Both the position numbers and the translations under genes were made by a program. Positions 1 to 7,624 of a DNA stretch of 39,911 bases are shown piece after piece. Positions within the stretch are counted from its first letter, which is position 1. Each line of letters begins with the position of its first letter. This DNA is from a virus: IMG/VR virus record IMGVR_UViG_3300009103_000066, positions 1 through 39,911 of that record, one strand, 5' to 3'. The notes below the pieces were generated by a model. The model had not been told where the DNA came from. It saw only the letters and a program-made list of their open reading frames with translations, and did no database searches.

Positions 1-23
1 CCTGACACCGCGCCCCCTACATA
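1..23. repeat. Left copy of 23-bp terminal direct repeat (circular join)
   Basis: The first 23 bases are identical to the last 23 (39889-39911). An open reading frame continues in frame across the overlap and ends in a TAATG overlap with the next gene, so the repeat marks where a circular or circularly permuted molecule was opened. Unit length is therefore 39,888 bp. Confidence 0.93.
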
Positions 24-129
24 CAATGCGTATCCACTGTGGAGCCGGTCGGAGAGGAAGTGGTATTGGAGATACCCTGATCCGACGCAGCCGCATGGGT
101 TCAGCATCGTGCCGGTTGGTTCCCCCTAA
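1..129 (+). CDS. 3' end of internal virion protein gene that crosses the join
   Basis: This is the C-terminal end of the gene that starts at 38896. Reading frame 1 from base 1 continues the frame that reaches 39889-39911, and stops at TAA 127-129. It adds 42 codons beyond base 39888, giving a full protein of 373 residues. The stop overlaps the ATG of the next gene (TAATG at 127-131), the same arrangement used elsewhere in this late operon. Function is described under the 5' part. Confidence 0.85.
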   Translation, partial: PDTAPPTYNAYPLWSRSERKWYWRYPDPTQPHGFSIVPVGSP

Positions 130-2462
130 TGGGGTGGGACATCGAAGGAAACTGGGTCGACGACGTGCCGACCGAGCCCGAAGTTCAGGGTACAGGGATC
201 CCCGAGTGGGCGCAGAGAGCGAACTTCGGGACCGGCCAGCCACGCTTCACCCCGAGCCTTCTGCATGGTGTGATGGAAGGCACCGCCGGACTCGGCGGGA
301 TCGTCGACCTCGCGACGACCGGCCTCGACTGGGCAGGCGCTCCGGTCGAGCCGACGAACTACGCCGGCCAGATCCGCGAGCAGTTCCCCGACTGGTTGCA
401 GGACTTCCAGCCCGAGGGCACGCAGGAGCGGGTCCAGTCGGGGATCGCGAACGCAGGCACCTCGTTCATGGTTCCCGGGGCTGGTGGCCTCGGCTACGTC
501 CGCGCCCTTGCCCCTGGCGCTCGAGCACTCGCGACGGGTGGGCTCGCGGCTGGAGCTCGCCAGTACGGGAAGAGCGCGGTCGCCGACTACGGGACACATG
601 CAGCACGGCTTGGTGGTGCGAACGTCGCAGCCAACCTCGGAGCTCAAGCCGCACAGGCCAACTTCGACGAGGACAACACGCTCGCGCAGATGGCGATCCC
701 GATGTTGGCCGGCGCGGCCGGCGCACCAATCGGGGCCAGGATGGCGTCTGCGCCGAAGCAGCGCCGCGCGGTCCAGGCCGCTCGTAACATCGCGCAGAAC
801 GTACCGAGGGGTCGCTCGCTGACGCTCGAGACGATGGACCGCCTCACCAAGCGCATCACTGGTCGCCTCTCGAGCGGCGAGGTCACCGATCACGATGTTC
901 TTCGCGCCCGCGAGGTGATCCAGAGCGCACTCACGGGCCGCGGGAACCCGATCACGCAGGCTCAGATCGACGCAGCCCGAGAGGCGGGTGACGTCTCTCT
1001 CGCGAGCACGTTGGAGGCTCAGCGGTCGCTGATCTCCGACGTCATGGAGGAGCTGCGGCTTGCGGCGAACCTGCAGAACCAGCAAGGCATCGCGCCGACT
1101 TCGGTGGGTGTGATCGAGGGGGCCGGGATCGACGCAGGCCGACCGTTGACCGCGATGCACCGCGCAACGGCGGCCGACCGTGGAGACTTCGTTCAGGACG
1201 CCCTGCGGCGCAACGAGCTCTCGAGGGCAGCGGCCGAGCAGGAAGCCTCCAGCCTTCGCCCAGGAGCGACGGGCACGGCGGGCTCGATTCGGGACGCCGC
1301 TCGCGCGTCTGCACGGGAGGCGATCGACGAGGCAAGCGTCCCATTCCGCGAGGGTGGTGAGTTCGAAGAGTTGCTCGATCAGGCTGGTCGCATCCCGCTC
1401 CACAGCGTCGACACCAAGATGCGGCGACTGCGCCAGAACCTGACCCCCGCCGAGGACCGCTTCGACAACCAGATCCTGCGGCGGATCGATGCACACTCGG
1501 ACCTTGCTGAGTTCGATGCAGGCACTCGAAACGTCCGAAAGCAGGCAACGATCTCGCCCAGAGACCTCCGCGCGTTGACGCAGGATCTCGACGCCAAGAT
1601 CAACCGCATGGACCCCTCGCCCGAGAGGTCGCAGCTCGTGCAACAGCGGCAGGCGATCGACGCCTTGCTCCTGAGCCGAGCACCGTCAGACGTGCGAGCA
1701 CGAGCTCGACAGATCAAGCAGCAGTATTCGCAGATGAAGGATCGCTACGAGCCGGGGCCGCCGAAGGGTAGAGAGCGCCTCGATGCTGGCAAGCGTTCGG
1801 CGCGGCGTGGTGCCCAGAGCCTGCTCTACAAGGAGACCGGCGACCCGATCCGCGACATCGTGAGGTCGGAGAGTCCCGTGGCAGCAGTCCGCGAAGCGAA
1901 GAAGATCGTGGGAGACGACCCTGATCGACTCGCCGAACTCGAGGCTGGCCTCTGGGCTGAGATCTTCGACGAGGCGCTCGATGTCGATTCGACGATCGGG
2001 AAGGTCAAGACCGCACAGAAGAAGACACGCCCCGGGTCTGGGCTGATCGAGGCATACCGCGAGGTTGCCGGAGATGGGAAGGCTAACCAGATCGAAGGCA
2101 TCTTGAAGCGGTTGCGCCAGTCTCGCATTGACAAGAGCGTCAGCGGCGTTGCCGAGTTCGGAACCGGCAGTGCGGGGCTTGCCGGCGAGAGCCGAGGCAT
2201 GCTCGGGGGCCCCGCCGACATCATGAAGATGGACACGTCGGTGACCGTGAGGCTCGTCGGCGTGCTCGCGAAGATGGCTCTGGGCGGCGATGAGGTCGGC
2301 CTCTCGAGGATCATCACGCAGGCGATGCTCGATCCCGAGGTGATGTACGACGTGCTCTCGATGCCGACTCGCGAGGGCTTCGACGCCTGGAAGAAACAGA
2401 TCGCGCGCCACGCAGCACGCACGAGCGTGCGCGAGGGCGGAAAGGCCAAGACCGATGAGTGA
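129..2462 (+). CDS. Large internal virion / DNA-ejection-type protein (777 aa)
   Basis: A 777-residue protein, starting at an ATG that overlaps the stop of the preceding gene (TAATG). Residues 1-130 are aromatic and glycine-rich. A hydrophobic Ala/Gly-rich stretch lies near 190-210. Most of the rest is charged and predicted helical, with long Arg/Glu/Gln-rich segments (about 220-560). I see no catalytic motif. Its place between other virion proteins and the tail fibre gene, its size and its helical, alanine-rich make-up fit the internal virion or pilot proteins that podovirus-like phages eject with their DNA. This is inferred from context and composition; I do not recognise a named family. 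The last 8 bases overlap the tail fibre gene. Confidence 0.6.
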   Translation: MGWDIEGNWVDDVPTEPEVQGTGIPEWAQRANFGTGQPRFTPSLLHGVMEGTAGLGGIVDLATTGLDWAGAPVEPTNYAGQIREQFPDWLQDFQPEGTQERVQSGIANAGTSFMVPGAGGLGYVRALAPGARALATGGLAAGARQYGKSAVADYGTHAARLGGANVAANLGAQAAQANFDEDNTLAQMAIPMLAGAAGAPIGARMASAPKQRRAVQAARNIAQNVPRGRSLTLETMDRLTKRITGRLSSGEVTDHDVLRAREVIQSALTGRGNPITQAQIDAAREAGDVSLASTLEAQRSLISDVMEELRLAANLQNQQGIAPTSVGVIEGAGIDAGRPLTAMHRATAADRGDFVQDALRRNELSRAAAEQEASSLRPGATGTAGSIRDAARASAREAIDEASVPFREGGEFEELLDQAGRIPLHSVDTKMRRLRQNLTPAEDRFDNQILRRIDAHSDLAEFDAGTRNVRKQATISPRDLRALTQDLDAKINRMDPSPERSQLVQQRQAIDALLLSRAPSDVRARARQIKQQYSQMKDRYEPGPPKGRERLDAGKRSARRGAQSLLYKETGDPIRDIVRSESPVAAVREAKKIVGDDPDRLAELEAGLWAEIFDEALDVDSTIGKVKTAQKKTRPGSGLIEAYREVAGDGKANQIEGILKRLRQSRIDKSVSGVAEFGTGSAGLAGESRGMLGGPADIMKMDTSVTVRLVGVLAKMALGGDEVGLSRIITQAMLDPEVMYDVLSMPTREGFDAWKKQIARHAARTSVREGGKAKTDE

Positions 2463-3717
2463 TGTGAAGGACTGGTCGTCGACCAACAGCAATAACAACC
2501 AGTCTTCGCCGAATGGTGCCCAGACAAACTGGACCGGCGCAGACCTCGGCCCCTGGGCCCGCGAGACGATGGCGGCCGTCCATCGATACTACAGCGACCC
2601 TGCGTGGGTAGCGCCATTGGTCGACGAAGCAACCAGCGCGACGAACCCGGCCGACACCGCGACATTCACGGTCGCATCGACTTCTACCCTGGCCTCACAC
2701 TTCCCGACGGGCCGCCTCATGCGGATCGAGACGGCTGGTGGTCAGGTTCTTGCGTTCGTCGTTTCCCATACATTCAGCTCTGGGACGAACACCATCACAG
2801 CGAGCCAAACGATACCAAACGGCGCGCTGGCACTTTCGGGTATCGAGTTCTGGGCCGGACATACCGGGGACACGTCATTATCACCGCAAGCGGTTGGAGC
2901 AATGTCTTTCGGCGGCTCGGGGACGGACAGCGCGCGAAACACAAAGTATGGCTCGAGTGCAACGAACCTTCCCGATGGGATCTTCTGGAACAACACAGAC
3001 ACCAACACGCTCGAGATGACAGACAGCGGTGCGTGGGTTCCGATCGCAGCAGTCGGTCCAGGTAGGGGGTGGGAGGATGTCGAGGGGACACAGGGCCCCC
3101 AAACTCTGCGAATCTCAGCCCTCAATAACGATACCCCCACCTTGGCGCTCAAGGTTGGGGCAGACGAGGCGCTAATCAAATACGATAGCCTTAGCAGCCT
3201 CTTCTCCGTTGAGGGAGCGACGACTGGGCAGTCTACGAAGAAGTCCCGCCTCATCATCGAAGACGCGTCTGGCAAGCCTTACTTCCAGTACCACGACGGC
3301 GCTGACTGGTCTGGTGCCGCAAACTGGGTAGACGCAATCGGAATACCCGGCCACAGCAGCGGGAGGAACACCGGCTGGTACTACGAGTCGAGCCAGATAA
3401 GTTGGTCGAATCAAACCGAATCGTCTGTCACCCACGGCCTGAAGGACGACGACGGGGCCGACGTTCGGCCGAGGCTGGTTCAGCTATCGGCGGTTCTTAC
3501 TGGATCGAACCACGGTGGCTTCGTCGTTGGTGAAGAGGTGTTCCTGGCTGGAAGCTGGGCGTCGGGCGGCGCGAACGTCGGGTGGGTTCTTGCTGCATCC
3601 ACAACCGACATCAGATACCGATTTGAAAAGATAACTGTCCAAGATATCGACAGCAACGACGCATACGAACTAACCACAGGTGCTGGGTGGCGACTCATCA
3701 TCAGAGCATGGAGATAG
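2455..3717 (+). CDS. Tail fibre / receptor-binding protein (420 aa)
   Basis: The N-terminus (W8, Asn/Ser-rich, then ARETMAAVHRYYSDPAW near 35-51) matches the virion-anchoring start often seen in podovirus and siphovirus fibre proteins. The rest is Ser/Thr/Gly-rich and beta-strand-like: a segment with T-F-T-V and G-T-N-T-I-T-A turns (about 70-120), a G-x-F-W-N-N-T-x-T-x-x-L-E tail-fibre-like motif (about 174-186), and a C-terminal domain with an aromatic-rich end. It is the last large virion gene before lysis genes, a usual place for host-recognition proteins. I see no enzymatic or chaperone motif. Receptor binding is inferred. Confidence 0.65.
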   Translation: MSDVKDWSSTNSNNNQSSPNGAQTNWTGADLGPWARETMAAVHRYYSDPAWVAPLVDEATSATNPADTATFTVASTSTLASHFPTGRLMRIETAGGQVLAFVVSHTFSSGTNTITASQTIPNGALALSGIEFWAGHTGDTSLSPQAVGAMSFGGSGTDSARNTKYGSSATNLPDGIFWNNTDTNTLEMTDSGAWVPIAAVGPGRGWEDVEGTQGPQTLRISALNNDTPTLALKVGADEALIKYDSLSSLFSVEGATTGQSTKKSRLIIEDASGKPYFQYHDGADWSGAANWVDAIGIPGHSSGRNTGWYYESSQISWSNQTESSVTHGLKDDDGADVRPRLVQLSAVLTGSNHGGFVVGEEVFLAGSWASGGANVGWVLAASTTDIRYRFEKITVQDIDSNDAYELTTGAGWRLIIRAWR

Positions 3718-3719
3718 AA

Positions 3720-3890
3720 ATGAAAAATCAGAAGACAACGATCGCAGGATTCCTCACTCTCGGTGGCGCAGTCCTGACTGTCGTCGCGGCCGTGTTGTCC
3801 GGCGGCGATGTCGGTTCCGCGATCATCAACGTGTTGCTGCCCGCGCTGGCCGGCATCGGGCTGATCGGCGCGAGCGATGGCGGCGTCTGA
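3720..3890 (+). CDS. Small membrane protein, holin candidate (56 aa)
   Basis: The ATG at 3720 follows the fibre stop by two bases and has a GGAG ribosome site at 3710-3713. The 56-residue product has a short basic N-terminus (KNQK), then a hydrophobic Gly/Ala/Val-rich stretch (residues 8-27), a polar Gly-Gly-Asp turn (28-30) and a second hydrophobic stretch (31-50), so one or two membrane passes. Its position just before a coiled-coil/TM protein and an M15 peptidase suggests a holin. An in-frame upstream ATG at 3687 lies inside the fibre gene and lacks a good ribosome site. Confidence 0.6.
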   Translation: MKNQKTTIAGFLTLGGAVLTVVAAVLSGGDVGSAIINVLLPALAGIGLIGASDGGV

Positions 3891-4185
3891 TCCTGGCACC
3901 GCCTCGGTCTCGAATGGATCCATGTCCACGCGCACCCCTCCGAACGGAACCTCGCGCGAGATGGGCGAGATCTCGACGATCGTTTCTGAGCTTCGCCACG
4001 ACGTGAGGAACTACCGAACGATCATCGGTGCGATCGATGATCGCCAGCGCGAGCAAGAGCGCAGGATGATCGAGCTCGCCGCCGAGATCGCGCAGTTCCG
4101 CGCTCGCGTCATGACGGGTATCGCAGTTGGCGCTGCGATCCTCTCGTGCGGGGCATGGATCCTCGAGCTCTGGATGGGTGCATGA
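3877..4185 (+). CDS. Coiled-coil protein with C-terminal membrane helix (XhlA/holin-like, 102 aa)
   Basis: Residues 1-28 are Ser/Thr/Pro-rich. Residues 29-75 form a charged heptad-like helix (EISTIVSELRHDV onwards), and residues 79-98 are a single hydrophobic segment (GIAVGAAILSCGAWILELW). This order, a cytoplasmic coiled coil followed by a C-terminal membrane anchor, is that of XhlA-type holin partners. It starts inside the holin-like gene (14-base overlap) and its stop overlaps the endolysin ATG, so the three are probably translationally coupled. It could also be a general membrane anchor; the lysis role is from context. Confidence 0.55.
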   Translation: MAASDPGTASVSNGSMSTRTPPNGTSREMGEISTIVSELRHDVRNYRTIIGAIDDRQREQERRMIELAAEIAQFRARVMTGIAVGAAILSCGAWILELWMGA

Positions 4186-4547
4186 AGCCGAGGCTCGCGT
4201 TCAAGGAAGGCGTCGTCTGCGACTTCGCAAACCTTGACCGTGAGTCGATCCGCGTCCTGCAGGCTGCGATGAAGACCGCGCCGGACATGATCGACGACCT
4301 CGTGGTGGTGACATCGGCTGTCGACGGCCAGCATGGCGAGAACTCGATGCACTACATCGGTCGCGCTTGGGACTTCCGCTTCAGTGGTGACCGCCCAGGG
4401 GCGATCGTCCCCGACCCGAGCGGCAAGATGAGCCAGCACTCGCTCGCGGTTGCGTGGGCCCGGCGCATCGCGACGGTGCTCGGCCACGGTCACGACGTCA
4501 TCGCCGAGAAGGATCACGTCCACGCCGAGGTCGATCGGAGGTTCTGA
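4182..4547 (+). CDS. M15-type peptidoglycan peptidase (endolysin)
   Basis: A 121-residue single-domain enzyme. The M15 metal-site pattern is visible: S-x-H-Y-x-G-x-A-x-D around H57 and D64, then D111 and H114 in DHVHAE. These would bind zinc and cleave D-Ala-D-Ala or L-Ala-D-Glu bonds in peptidoglycan; family members of this size serve as endolysins. There is no signal peptide, so export would depend on the holin-like genes just upstream. The start at ATG 4182 overlaps the previous stop (ATGA). A GTG at 4146 would add 12 residues and is less likely. Confidence 0.78.
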   Translation: MKPRLAFKEGVVCDFANLDRESIRVLQAAMKTAPDMIDDLVVVTSAVDGQHGENSMHYIGRAWDFRFSGDRPGAIVPDPSGKMSQHSLAVAWARRIATVLGHGHDVIAEKDHVHAEVDRRF

Positions 4548-4548
4548 G

Positions 4549-5328
4549 ATGGACCCGATCGACATCCTCGTGATCCCTGACGCGCACGCGAGGCCGGACA
4601 CCGACCTCTCGCGGTTCTCCCTGCTCGGCCGCGCGATCTGCGGGATCCGGCCAGACAAGGTCGTGTGCCTCGGCGACATTGGGGACTTCGAATCGCTGTC
4701 GAGTTTCGACCGGCCTGGATCGAAGCAGGCCGTGGGTCGCCGCTTCGCGGCAGACCTCGACTCGGTGCGCGAAGCGCAGACCCTCATCTTCGACGAGCTC
4801 GACAAGTTCAACCGACATCGCCGCGGGAACGCGGCCCTCGAGGTCGACGCTTGGCACCTCACGCTCGGGAACCACGAGCAGAGGTTGCAGCGTGCGATCG
4901 ATGCTGACCCCGCGCACCTCGACGGTGTGATCTCGATGGACTCGATCACCGAGGGCTTCCCTTGGATCGTCCACCCATACCTCGAGCCAGCCTGGATCGC
5001 CGGGATCGCGTTCGCGCACAGCTTCGCAACGGGCGTCGCTGGACGACCCGCGAGCACCGCGCAGCAGATCCTGCTGAAGCACTTCACGAGCGCGGTGGCC
5101 GGCCACCTCCACACACTCTCATTTGCGACGGGGACGAAGACCGATGGCACCCGCATCAACGCTGCGATCTGTGGGATGTACGACGACACCGAGCAGACGT
5201 GGTGTGGGCCGCAAGTCCAGCGGCTCTGGCAAAGTGGAATCGCCGTGTTGCGACACTGTGATGGAACCGGAGGATTCGACTTCGAATGGTGGAGCCACCG
5301 GCGACTCAAGCGCGCCTTCGGGGATTGA
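4549..5328 (+). CDS. Calcineurin-like metallophosphoesterase (259 aa)
   Basis: All metallophosphoesterase motifs are present in order: D11-x-H13 in IPDAH, GDIGD at 42-46, GNHE at 107-110, H157, and GHLH at 185-188. The fold binds two metal ions and hydrolyses phosphodiester bonds in nucleic acids, nucleotides or phosphoproteins; the substrate cannot be told from sequence. The ATG at 4549 sits two bases after the endolysin stop. Phage copies of this family are common, but placement at the distal end of the late operon, behind lysis genes, is unusual. Confidence 0.82.
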   Translation: MDPIDILVIPDAHARPDTDLSRFSLLGRAICGIRPDKVVCLGDIGDFESLSSFDRPGSKQAVGRRFAADLDSVREAQTLIFDELDKFNRHRRGNAALEVDAWHLTLGNHEQRLQRAIDADPAHLDGVISMDSITEGFPWIVHPYLEPAWIAGIAFAHSFATGVAGRPASTAQQILLKHFTSAVAGHLHTLSFATGTKTDGTRINAAICGMYDDTEQTWCGPQVQRLWQSGIAVLRHCDGTGGFDFEWWSHRRLKRAFGD

Positions 5329-5638
5329 CTTCCGCAAGCTGATGGCCGCGTTCCGAGCGCGGTTCTCTCCGCTGTACCCGGTGACGTTGCGGCGCTGCAA
5401 GCTGCCCGATGGTACGTGGGGAGATACGGGGATCGCGCAAGTCAAAGGCCAACCGCGCATCCAGATCCGGGTCTCAAAAGATCTGGATGACGCGGCGGCC
5501 CTCTGCGTTACGGTGCACGAGCTGGCTCATGCAATCACCTGGAGGCACGATGGCGCGGAGCTGCTCCGCGAGAGCGACCACGACGCCGAGTGGGGTGTCG
5601 CCTTCGCGCGCCTCTGGCGCGAGCTCGTGGACGGTTAG
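5261..5638 (+). CDS. SprT-like zinc metallopeptidase-like protein (125 aa)
   Basis: HELAH (H86-E87...H90) gives the zincin HExxH signature, and the downstream DHDAEWG-AFARLW segment (106-119) fits the third-ligand region of SprT-like phage proteins. Related domains act in DNA-protein crosslink repair, though phage copies are uncharacterised. The start is uncertain. ATG 5261 overlaps the phosphoesterase gene by 68 bases and adds a low-complexity Ser/Gly N-terminus; ATG 5342, after the phosphoesterase stop, would give 99 residues that still contain the whole domain. Neither has a clear ribosome site. Confidence 0.65.
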   Translation: MEPEDSTSNGGATGDSSAPSGIDFRKLMAAFRARFSPLYPVTLRRCKLPDGTWGDTGIAQVKGQPRIQIRVSKDLDDAAALCVTVHELAHAITWRHDGAELLRESDHDAEWGVAFARLWRELVDG

Positions 5639-5649
5639 GTGGTAGACAT

Positions 5650-5684
5650 GAGAAAGCCCTCCCCCGTCACGGGGAGGGCTTCTC
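5650..5684. terminator. Bidirectional hairpin terminator between converging operons
   Basis: The arm GCCCTCCCC (5656-5664) pairs with GGGGAGGGC (5671-5679) around a short loop. The flanks GAGAAA and TTCTC extend the pairing with one bulged A, leaving A-rich and T-rich edges suited to both strands. It lies 11 bases after the stop of the last rightward late gene and about 110 bases before the end of the last leftward gene. Confidence 0.85.
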
Positions 5685-5791
5685 TGTTGGCGGGGCCCCT
5701 GCTGGATTTCCCTAACTGCCCAGGGTGACGCCCGAGCAGGTTTGGAACAGGCCAAGAACCTTATCCGCGCAGTTGGGACAGTGCGTCCCAC
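5685..5791. other. Intergenic gap with a small inverted repeat
   Basis: There is no gene in this stretch between converging blocks. It holds one short inverted repeat, TGGGAC (5774-5779) and GTCCCA (5785-5790), with a 5-base loop, directly at the end of the leftward HTH gene. This may help termination or mRNA stability. Nothing here resembles an attachment site with a nearby integrase. Confidence 0.45.
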
Positions 5792-6124
5792 CTAGTCAAT
5801 TGACGACATCGCATCCATGACGAGCGCCTTCGCCAGCGCCAGCTTCTGGCGCACGGTCAGCCCGGAAGTCAACTCGATGAGCGTGTCGACCTCGCCTTGA
5901 TCAGCGGGGTCTTCGCGGATCAAAGCCTGGACCCGGGCTGCGTACTTAGGCGTCATCGCGCACTTCCCCAGCTCCCAGTTTCGAACTGAATGAGTTGTGG
6001 ACCCGATCGCATCCGCGACTTCCCGGCTGGTCCTCGTCTTCAGCACTCTTCGGATCCGCTGCCTCGATCTCTGGATGTCCCTGTCTCGGATCTCGTCCGA
6101 TACCCCGTTACTCGGAGCGGTCAT
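5792..6124 (-). CDS. Helix-turn-helix regulator (110 aa)
   Basis: The start at 6124 is set by a strong GGAGG ribosome site just upstream; a longer reading frame exists but its extra N-terminus is shadow of the next gene. Residues 32-66 (TSREVADAIGSTTHSVRNWE and following) form an XRE-like HTH, with the recognition helix around THSVRNWE. The C-terminal 40 residues are helical and may dimerise. It is the last gene of the leftward block. It could bind the palindromic sites described below, alone or with the 14360 regulator; this is inference. Confidence 0.7.
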   Translation of the reverse strand: MTAPSNGVSDEIRDRDIQRSRQRIRRVLKTRTSREVADAIGSTTHSVRNWELGKCAMTPKYAARVQALIREDPADQGEVDTLIELTSGLTVRQKLALAKALVMDAMSSID

Positions 6125-6149
6125 CTCGCCTCCCCCCTCTCTCTCATGG

Positions 6150-6386
6150 TCACTTCCCTCCCTCGTCTTCGGTTTTTGGACTCTGAATCCCTCTCGGTGT
6201 CTCACCCGGGACGTGCTCGGCCGCGATGTGCTCGCCCGTCCACAGGACGACCTCTTCCTCGTAGCCGCGCGAGCCGATGCCGTGTTTTGAGTTGTCCACG
6301 TAGAAGAGGTAGATCTCTTTCGCGTATTGGAAGTCCACGGTATCGAGGACTTCACCGATGTTCCCAACGGTGACTCGGAACGACAT
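6150..6386 (-). CDS. Small hypothetical protein (78 aa)
   Basis: ATG at 6386, preceded by AGGGAGA. The product has a beta-rich N-terminal half (SFRVTVGNIGEVLDTVDF, then IYLFYVD) and a polar, acidic tail ending EDEGGK. Family not recognised. It sits one base downstream of the 6388-6693 gene in the same operon, and its C-terminal coding bases lie just before the HTH gene's ribosome site. Confidence 0.55.
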   Translation of the reverse strand: MSFRVTVGNIGEVLDTVDFQYAKEIYLFYVDNSKHGIGSRGYEEEVVLWTGEHIAAEHVPGETPRGIQSPKTEDEGGK

Positions 6387-6387
6387 A

Positions 6388-6693
6388 TCAGTCTCCCTTC
6401 AGAGCCGGGTGATCATCCCCGACGACATAGATGTGGACGTAGTCACCACGATTGAATCGCGGCTGTCCCTCACGCAGACCTCTGAACTCGCACCGTCCCC
6501 GCACCCAAGCGCGCACACGATCGCAGTGCTCGGGCCGACAGGCCCAGTACGCGCGCGACTTCACACCGTTGGCCGCGGGCGGCCCCCACGAGCTCAGGAA
6601 GGTGTCGATCCCTCCGTAGAGAACGGTGTGCGAGTCGAACTGGTCGCCGATGCGATCATCGACGTAGCGTTCGCAAAAGTCTTCTAGGGTCAT
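6388..6693 (-). CDS. Hypothetical protein (101 aa)
   Basis: ATG at 6693 has a near-perfect AAGGAGGGAAAC leader, which decides the start against a longer upstream frame. The product is charged and rich in aromatic residues, with cysteines at C7, C50, C55 and C67 and a C-terminal RGDYVHIYVVGDDH segment that looks beta-stranded. I do not recognise the family. Confidence 0.6.
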   Translation of the reverse strand: MTLEDFCERYVDDRIGDQFDSHTVLYGGIDTFLSSWGPPAANGVKSRAYWACRPEHCDRVRAWVRGRCEFRGLREGQPRFNRGDYVHIYVVGDDHPALKGD

Positions 6694-6710
6694 GTTTCCC
6701 TCCTTGCGCC

Positions 6711-7145
6711 TCAGGGCGCGCTGAAGAAGCAGTCGCATTGCGACGGCTCCGAATGGTGGAACCCGGGCGCGGCACACCAGGGGTCGTCGATCTCGTCGAG
6801 GATCCACTCCTCGTCCGCGAACGCGGCGAGCGCGAGTTCGATCGCGTCCGCCCACTTCCCGATCTCGGCTTCGAGCTCGACCGGGTCTCGCCAGTACTCG
6901 TCCCCGCAGTCGAGGTTCTCGGCGATGGCGACGGCTTCAACCGCCTCCCATGCGAACAAGCCCTTGAACGCGGACTTGATCGAGTCCCCGTCGCGGTTGA
7001 TCCCGCGACTGTCGGCCCACTCGAACCAGTCGTCGACGTGCTCCAGCGGGAGCAGCCTCGCGGTGGTGATCTGGTATTCGAGTTTGCTCGGCGGCTCGGA
7101 CGCTTCGATCTGCTGCTCTACCCATGCTTCGGATGATCTGCTCAT
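6711..7145 (-). CDS. Acidic hypothetical protein (144 aa)
   Basis: ATG at 7145, with a GGGGGG-type ribosome site. The product is strongly acidic, Trp-rich and helical, for example DDWFEWADS near 38-46 and KWADAIELALAAFADEEW further on, ending in a Cys/His-containing tail (FHHSEPSQCDCFF). Family unknown. Small acidic phage early proteins sometimes mimic DNA or bind host factors, but nothing in the sequence proves that here. Confidence 0.6.
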   Translation of the reverse strand: MSRSSEAWVEQQIEASEPPSKLEYQITTARLLPLEHVDDWFEWADSRGINRDGDSIKSAFKGLFAWEAVEAVAIAENLDCGDEYWRDPVELEAEIGKWADAIELALAAFADEEWILDEIDDPWCAAPGFHHSEPSQCDCFFSAP

Positions 7146-7155
7146 GGTCCCCCCC

Positions 7156-7377
7156 CTAACCGTTGTTAGGGTGAACGGCGTAGCGGTTCAGAATCGAGAT
7201 GACCTGCGCCTTGGTCTTCGGCGTCGGGATCTCGTCGATTTCGAAATCCCTGACCTCGGCACTGTCGCCCCCCTCGACCCATTCGCGGCCTGCGCGCTCT
7301 GCCACTCGCCTGCTCGTGCAGTAGATGTATCCACTCGAACCATCGGAAAATGAGAACAGGTCAACTCGATAGATCAT
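7156..7377 (-). CDS. Small hypothetical protein (73 aa)
   Basis: ATG at 7377, preceded by GGAGGAG. The product starts with a beta-rich stretch (MIYRVDLFSFSDGSSGYIYC), then a helix with basic residues, and ends with PTPKTKAQVISILNRYA. That last pattern (Lys-Thr-Lys followed by a short helix ending in Leu-Asn) is seen in many small phage proteins of unknown role. Confidence 0.6.
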   Translation of the reverse strand: MIYRVDLFSFSDGSSGYIYCTSRRVAERAGREWVEGGDSAEVRDFEIDEIPTPKTKAQVISILNRYAVHPNNG

Positions 7378-7381
7378 CGCG

Positions 7382-7624
7382 TTACTCCTCCAGGCGGCGC
7401 AGCGCGTCGCGCGCCTCGTTGATCGAGGACACCGCGTCCTCGGTATCGATCTCACCGCGGTGGATGAGATGCAGGTCTTCGATCAGCCTCCCGGTCGCGA
7501 GGCGCAGAGCGAACACCGGATCCGCTTCGGCGCGGATCTGATCGAGAACGATCTGAGGTTTCCCCGCGTTGTGCGCGGTCCACCAGCGCGCGTGCCAGGA
7601 TCCGTTAGTTGTTGCGGTGCTCAT
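7382..7624 (-). CDS. Small helical hypothetical protein (80 aa)
   Basis: ATG at 7624, preceded by GGAGGGAAGC, which sets the start. A short polar N-terminus with Trp residues is followed by a helical body (VFALRLATGRLIEDLHLI, then a charged helix to the end). Its first bases and ribosome site are part of a 24-bp direct repeat shared with the start of the neighbouring 8009 gene, and its first 20 coding bases overlap the end of that gene. Family not recognised. Confidence 0.55.
   Translation of the reverse strand: MSTATTNGSWHARWWTAHNAGKPQIVLDQIRAEADPVFALRLATGRLIEDLHLIHRGEIDTEDAVSSINEARDALRRLEE

Noticed and set aside
126-1643. Long minus-strand open frame (505 codons) opposite the 777-residue gene
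   Set aside because: GC-rich coding DNA gives long antisense frames. It has no ribosome site, its product is Arg/Ser-rich without domain pattern, and it opposes a well-placed late gene.
3687-3890. Longer form (67 aa) of the holin-like protein starting at 3687
   Set aside because: The ATG at 3720 has a well-spaced GGAG site and does not overlap the fibre gene, so the shorter form is preferred.
4011-5309. Minus-strand frame of 432 codons opposite the lysis and phosphoesterase genes
   Set aside because: The plus-strand M15 and phosphoesterase motifs are complete; the minus product has no recognisable features.
5650-5800. Possible phage attachment site near the terminator
   Set aside because: No integrase or recombinase gene exists anywhere in the closed genome, and there is no tRNA-like sequence or repeat core.
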